Below, one piece after another: positions 61,345-64,000 of a stretch of DNA of 64,000 nt (positions are counted from its first letter, which is position 1; every line of letters begins with the position of its first letter). The stretch is from Aquipuribacter sp. SD81. GTDB lineage: Bacteria > Actinomycetota > Actinomycetes > Actinomycetales > JBBAYJ01. The translations under genes were made by a program, and so were the position numbers. The DNA lies in assembly GCF_037153975.1 (NCBI RefSeq), contig NZ_JBBAYJ010000014.1, positions 1 through 64,000 on the forward strand, read 5' to 3'. The notes under the pieces were generated by a model that worked only from the letters and a program-made list of their open reading frames with translations, did no database searches and was not told the DNA's origin.

Positions 61345-61373
61345 CCGAACGGACGAGGTGGGACTGTCCCACC
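61345..61373 (+). promoter_or_regulatory. Upstream region of flp: 12-mer CCGAACGGACGA and GGTGGGAC-T-GTCCCACC palindrome
   Basis: CCGAACGGACGA at 61345-61356 runs straight into a 17-bp perfect palindrome with a 1-base centre at 61357-61373. Both are 93-120 bp before the pilin ATG. Dyad sites of this size fit NarL-type regulators. The rest of the 148-bp gap holds a possible -10 (TACTCGTAG region at about 61412) and a good ribosome site AAGGGAAGGA. Confidence 0.6.
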
Positions 61374-61465
61374 GGACGATGTCGCACCGCCCTGGCCGGC
61401 CGCATGCTTCTACTCGTAGGCGCGCGGGGCGCCCACCACGACCCCCCAAGGGAAGGACCACCACA

Positions 61466-61657
61466 ATGCTCGCTCGCATCAAGACCGTCACGGGTTCCGG
61501 CGACCAGGGCGCGACCGCCGTGGAGTACGGCCTGCTCGTCGCCGCCATCGCCGCGGTCATCGTCACCATCGTCATCACCCTCGGCGGCCAGATCAACACC
61601 GCCTTCACGAACGTCAGCACCAACCTCGCCCCCGTCGCGCCGCCGGCCGGCAACTGA
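61466..61657 (+). CDS. Flp-type pilin, major candidate
   Basis: A 63-residue class IVb pilin. A short leader with Gly (VTGSGDQGATAVEYGLLVAA) is followed by the conserved Glu-Tyr and a hydrophobic helix (AIAAVIVTIVITLGGQINTA), then TNVSTNLAPVAPPAGN. Cleavage after the Gly of DQG by the Tad prepilin peptidase is expected. AAGGGAAGGA and a CCACCACA spacer precede the ATG. A second pilin follows 26 bp later. Confidence 0.95.
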   Translation: MLARIKTVTGSGDQGATAVEYGLLVAAIAAVIVTIVITLGGQINTAFTNVSTNLAPVAPPAGN

Positions 61658-61683
61658 CGACGCACTCTGCGGGCTAGGCGGGG

Positions 61684-61875
61684 ATGATGAGACGTGTGTG
61701 GAAGTCCGACGAGGGCGCCACGGCCGTCGAGTACGGCCTCATCATCGCCGCCATCGCCGCGGCAATAGTCGTGGCGGTCATCGGGCTCGGTACCTTCGTG
61801 TCGAACAACCTCTTCTCCGTGGGTTGCGAGACGATGAACGCAGCTCAGGCCACGAACACTGACTGCACTCCCTAG
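61684..61875 (+). CDS. Second Flp-type pilin with a C-terminal Cys pair
   Basis: A 63-residue pilin: WKSDEGATAVEYGLIIAAIA, helix to GLGTFVSNN, then LFSVGCETMNAAQATNTDCT with two Cys that could form a disulfide loop, absent from the first pilin. ATG 61684 and 61687 are both possible. The GCGGGG before the start is a weak ribosome site, so expression may be lower. A strong hairpin lies 30 bp after the stop. Confidence 0.93.
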   Translation: MMRRVWKSDEGATAVEYGLIIAAIAAAIVVAVIGLGTFVSNNLFSVGCETMNAAQATNTDCTP

Positions 61876-61890
61876 GACGAGACTGACCTG

Positions 61891-63159
61891 GTGATGATCC
61901 GCACCACGACGCCCACCGGCACCGCCGGTGGGCGTCGTGCTGTCTCGGCGACGCCCGCTCTCGTCGTCGTCGCCTGGTTCGCCGCGCGCGTCCTCATGGC
62001 CGTGGTCTACGCGGCCCGCGACTTCTCCGGCCGGTCGCTCGCGTGGAACGACCTCGTCCTCTACGACTTCTGGGCCCAGCAGATCCGCGACACCGGCGCG
62101 ATGCCCGAGGGCGTGACGTGGATGTACCCGCCGCTCGCAGCCCCGGTGCTCCTGCTGCCGGACCTCTCCCCCTTCGGTTACAACGCCGGGTACGTCGTCC
62201 TGCTCCTCGCCGCGGACCTCGCCGTGCTGTGGCTGCTGCTCGCCGCGGTGCGGCTCGAGCGCGGCCACATCGCCGGGGTGTGGGCGTGGGTGGTGCTCGT
62301 CCCGCTGCTCGGGCTCATCTCCTGGGCGCGGCTCGACATGCTGCCCGTCGCCGCGGCCGCGGGCGCGCTCCTGCTCGCCACGCGTCGGCCCGTCCTCGCG
62401 GGCGTCCTCGCCGGGCTCGGGACCGCCGTCAAGGCGTGGCCGGTCGTGCTCGGCGTGCTCTTCCTGCGCAACCGGCGCTGGCTCGCCGGGGCCGTCGGCG
62501 CGGGGCTCGTCGTCGCTCTCGTCATGACGGTCGCGCTGGACGACACGTGGGCGTTCGTCGCCAACCTGGCCGGACGCGGCATCCAGGTGGAGTCCGTCAT
62601 GGCGATGCCGTGGACGCTGCAGCAGGCCTTCGGGTCCCCGATCGAGGGCGACTTCGTCAACGGCACGTACGAGGTCCTGGAACCGGGCACCGCGGCCCTC
62701 GCCCGGGTCGCAACCGTGCTCATGCTGCTGACGGTCGGTGCCGCCCTGTGGCTGTCGCGGCACCGGACGCCGGCGCTGCGCTGGTACGCCGCGGTCACCG
62801 CGCTGCTCGCGACCAGCCCGCTCCTCAGCACGCAGTTCGTGCTGTGGCTCGTCGGCGGGGCCGCGGTCGCGGCCGTCGTGCCCGGCACGGACGGCCGCAT
62901 CGCCCGGCGCACCCTGCCGCTCGTCGCGGGCATCGTGCTGCTCACCCACCTCGCCTTCCCGGGCCAGTGGAACGGGCAGGTGAACGACGGCCGGCTCGCA
63001 GCCGCCACGCTGCTGCTGCGCAACCTCGCCCTCGTCGGGCTGACGGTGTGGTTGCTCGTGTCGGTCCCGGGACGGGCGGGCCACGTCGAGCCGGACGCGA
63101 GTGAGGCTCAGGACCAGCGCGAGACGACGGAACCCGACAGCAGCCCCGCGAGCCGCTGA
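61891..63159 (+). CDS. GT87-type polyprenol-phosphate mannosyltransferase
   Basis: A 422-residue protein with about ten to eleven membrane segments. RDFSGRSLAWNDLVLYDFWA carries the acidic residues of the GT-C first loop; LLGLISWARLDMLPVAAAAG and LAGLGTAVKAWPVVLGVLFL are typical of the GT87/DUF2029 family. Such enzymes add mannose from decaprenyl-phosphate-mannose to glycans or lipomannan outside the membrane. GTG 61891 or ATG 61894 give the expected N-terminus; the next in-frame start is ATG 61996, inside the first helix. A 16-bp hairpin covers codons 5-17. The 3' end overlaps the convergent GT4 gene by 52 bp. Confidence 0.85.
   Translation: MMIRTTTPTGTAGGRRAVSATPALVVVAWFAARVLMAVVYAARDFSGRSLAWNDLVLYDFWAQQIRDTGAMPEGVTWMYPPLAAPVLLLPDLSPFGYNAGYVVLLLAADLAVLWLLLAAVRLERGHIAGVWAWVVLVPLLGLISWARLDMLPVAAAAGALLLATRRPVLAGVLAGLGTAVKAWPVVLGVLFLRNRRWLAGAVGAGLVVALVMTVALDDTWAFVANLAGRGIQVESVMAMPWTLQQAFGSPIEGDFVNGTYEVLEPGTAALARVATVLMLLTVGAALWLSRHRTPALRWYAAVTALLATSPLLSTQFVLWLVGGAAVAAVVPGTDGRIARRTLPLVAGIVLLTHLAFPGQWNGQVNDGRLAAATLLLRNLALVGLTVWLLVSVPGRAGHVEPDASEAQDQRETTEPDSSPASR
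61905..61939 (+). terminator. Perfect 16-bp hairpin after the pilins, overlapping the GT87 start
   Basis: CACGACGCCCACCGGC, loop ACC, then its exact complement. It is followed by CTGTCT. By strength and place it looks like the intrinsic terminator of the pilin transcript, yet it lies inside the first codons of the next gene, so it could also control that gene. Confidence 0.8.
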
Positions 63160-64000
63160 GCGGTCCCCTCCCAGCCCCAGCACCGCTGCACCCAGTCCCG
63201 ACCGCGCCGGCCGAGCTCCCGCGCCCTGGCCGGGTCGGCGAGCACGTCGAGCACTGCGCCCGTGAGCGCGTCCGCGTCACCGGCGTCGACCAGCGCACCG
63301 GTGCGGCCGTCGAGCACCGCCTCCACCGTGCCGCCCGCCCGCCCGGACACGACCGGCATCCCGGCGGCGGCCGCCTCCAGCAGCACGATGCCGAGCGACT
63401 CGGTGACGAGGCCGCCGAGCCGCGCCACCACGGGCAGCACGAAGACGTCGGCCGAGGCGTACAGCGCCGCCAGCGCGTCGTCGTCCACCCGGCCGATCAC
63501 CTCGGCCCCTGGCAGGGCCCGTGCCTTCTCGCGCAGCCCCGGTACGAGCGGCCCGCTGCCGGCGAGCACGAGCCGGGCCCGCGGGTGGGTGGCCAGCACA
63601 GTCGGCCAGATGTCGAGCAGCCGGCCGTGACCCTTGCGCGGCACGGCCCGCGAGACGCACAGCACGACCGGCCCGCCGGGACCCCAGCCGTCCGCGCCGG
63701 TGTCCTGGCCGGGCGGCGCGAAGCGGTCGGCGTCGACACCGGGTCTCAGCTGCACCATCCGCGCTGCGGCCGCCGGCGACAGCGCCGACGCAATCGGCCG
63801 CCGGACCGACGCGCTGTCGAAGGTGAGCACGTCGACCGCGTCGCCGATCCGCCGGAGGGCCGTGCGGCTGCCGGGGAGCCGTGCCCACCACACCTCGTGG
63901 CCGTGCGCGCTCGCCACCGCCCGCCGGGCGCCGGCCCTGCGCACGGCGGGCGCGAGCAGGCCGAGCGGCGCGGACGACGGGAACCACACCGCCTCGGCCC
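63108..64000 (-). CDS. GT4-family mannosyltransferase (PimB-like), 5' end outside window
   Basis: The visible 297 codons are the C-terminal part of a GT-B glycosyltransferase: VWFPSSAPLGLLAPAVRRAG, ASAHGHEVWWARLP, VVLCVSRAVPRKGHGRLLDI, and TESLGIVLLEAAAAGMPVVS with the EX7E pair. The start lies beyond 64000 because family members carry about 85-100 more N-terminal residues. GT4 enzymes of this type transfer mannose from GDP-mannose to phosphatidylinositol mannosides; place next to fadD15-like and GT87 genes matches pimB (Rv2188c). The GTG at 63989 is unlikely to be the true start. Confidence 0.88.
   Translation of the reverse strand, partial: AEAVWFPSSAPLGLLAPAVRRAGARRAVASAHGHEVWWARLPGSRTALRRIGDAVDVLTFDSASVRRPIASALSPAAAARMVQLRPGVDADRFAPPGQDTGADGWGPGGPVVLCVSRAVPRKGHGRLLDIWPTVLATHPRARLVLAGSGPLVPGLREKARALPGAEVIGRVDDDALAALYASADVFVLPVVARLGGLVTESLGIVLLEAAAAGMPVVSGRAGGTVEAVLDGRTGALVDAGDADALTGAVLDVLADPARARELGRRGRDWVQRCWGWEGTAQRLAGLLSGSVVSRWS

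Overview
The window is a very GC-rich, gene-dense stretch of an actinobacterial chromosome. Evidence: frequent GTG starts, GTGA/ATGA stop-start overlaps, TANNNT -10 boxes placed 6-8 bases before start codons (leaderless transcripts), a TCGAAC-N4-GTTCGA type LexA box, and a gene neighbourhood that, as I recall it, follows the mraZ-to-pimB segment of Mycobacterium tuberculosis (mraZ, DUF3040, metF, idsA2/crtE, Rv2175c, pknL, aroG, plsC, an ArsA-like gene, an SRPBCC gene, fadD15, mannosyltransferases). The genus cannot be fixed from sequence alone. The carotenoid genes, a vanadium haloperoxidase and a Tad pilus suggest a free-living member of Micrococcales, Kineosporiales or a relative.

Layout. 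1-5.9 kb: start of a division cluster (mraZ, leftward) with a four-copy MraZ operator, facing a moxR-DUF58-transglutaminase operon. 5.9-13.7 kb: a leftward cluster that reads as a DNA-damage mutagenesis operon (DUF6504, HEPN protein, error-prone DnaE, methyltransferase, Pol IV) under two abutting LexA boxes, then DUF3040. 13.8-25.1 kb: YbaK deacylase, a 141-bp symmetric palindrome, then a split carotenoid pathway (cruF, glycosyltransferase, CrtI-like desaturase; crtE, crtI, crtB) with a vanadium haloperoxidase and metF between the halves. 25.1-43.6 kb: Rv2175c/pknL, cupin, threonine aldolase, aroG, plsC, esterase, a TIGR00300 protein, geranylgeranyl-reductase-like FAD protein, glucokinase, a P-loop-less ArsA relative, SRPBCC proteins and a long-chain acyl-CoA ligase.

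43.8-61.9 kb: a large block containing a polytopic membrane protein, an ABC exporter pair and a complete-looking Tad (Flp pilus) locus: tadE, a low-GC tadG-like gene, cpaB, cpaE, cpaF, a von Willebrand A-TadB fusion, tadC, a GAF-like protein, a DnaB-C-terminal-domain-only ATPase, a histidine kinase/response regulator pair and two Flp pilins. A 12-base motif, CCGAACGGAYGA, recurs before tadE, before cpaB and before the first pilin, and may tie the locus into one regulon, perhaps under the two-component pair. The prepilin peptidase is not in the window. 61.9-64 kb: a GT87 mannosyltransferase and a PimB-like GT4 gene that runs off the right edge.

The pilus block therefore sits between fadD15-like and pimB-like genes that are close neighbours in mycobacteria. 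No tRNA, rRNA, CRISPR array, insertion sequence or prophage was seen.
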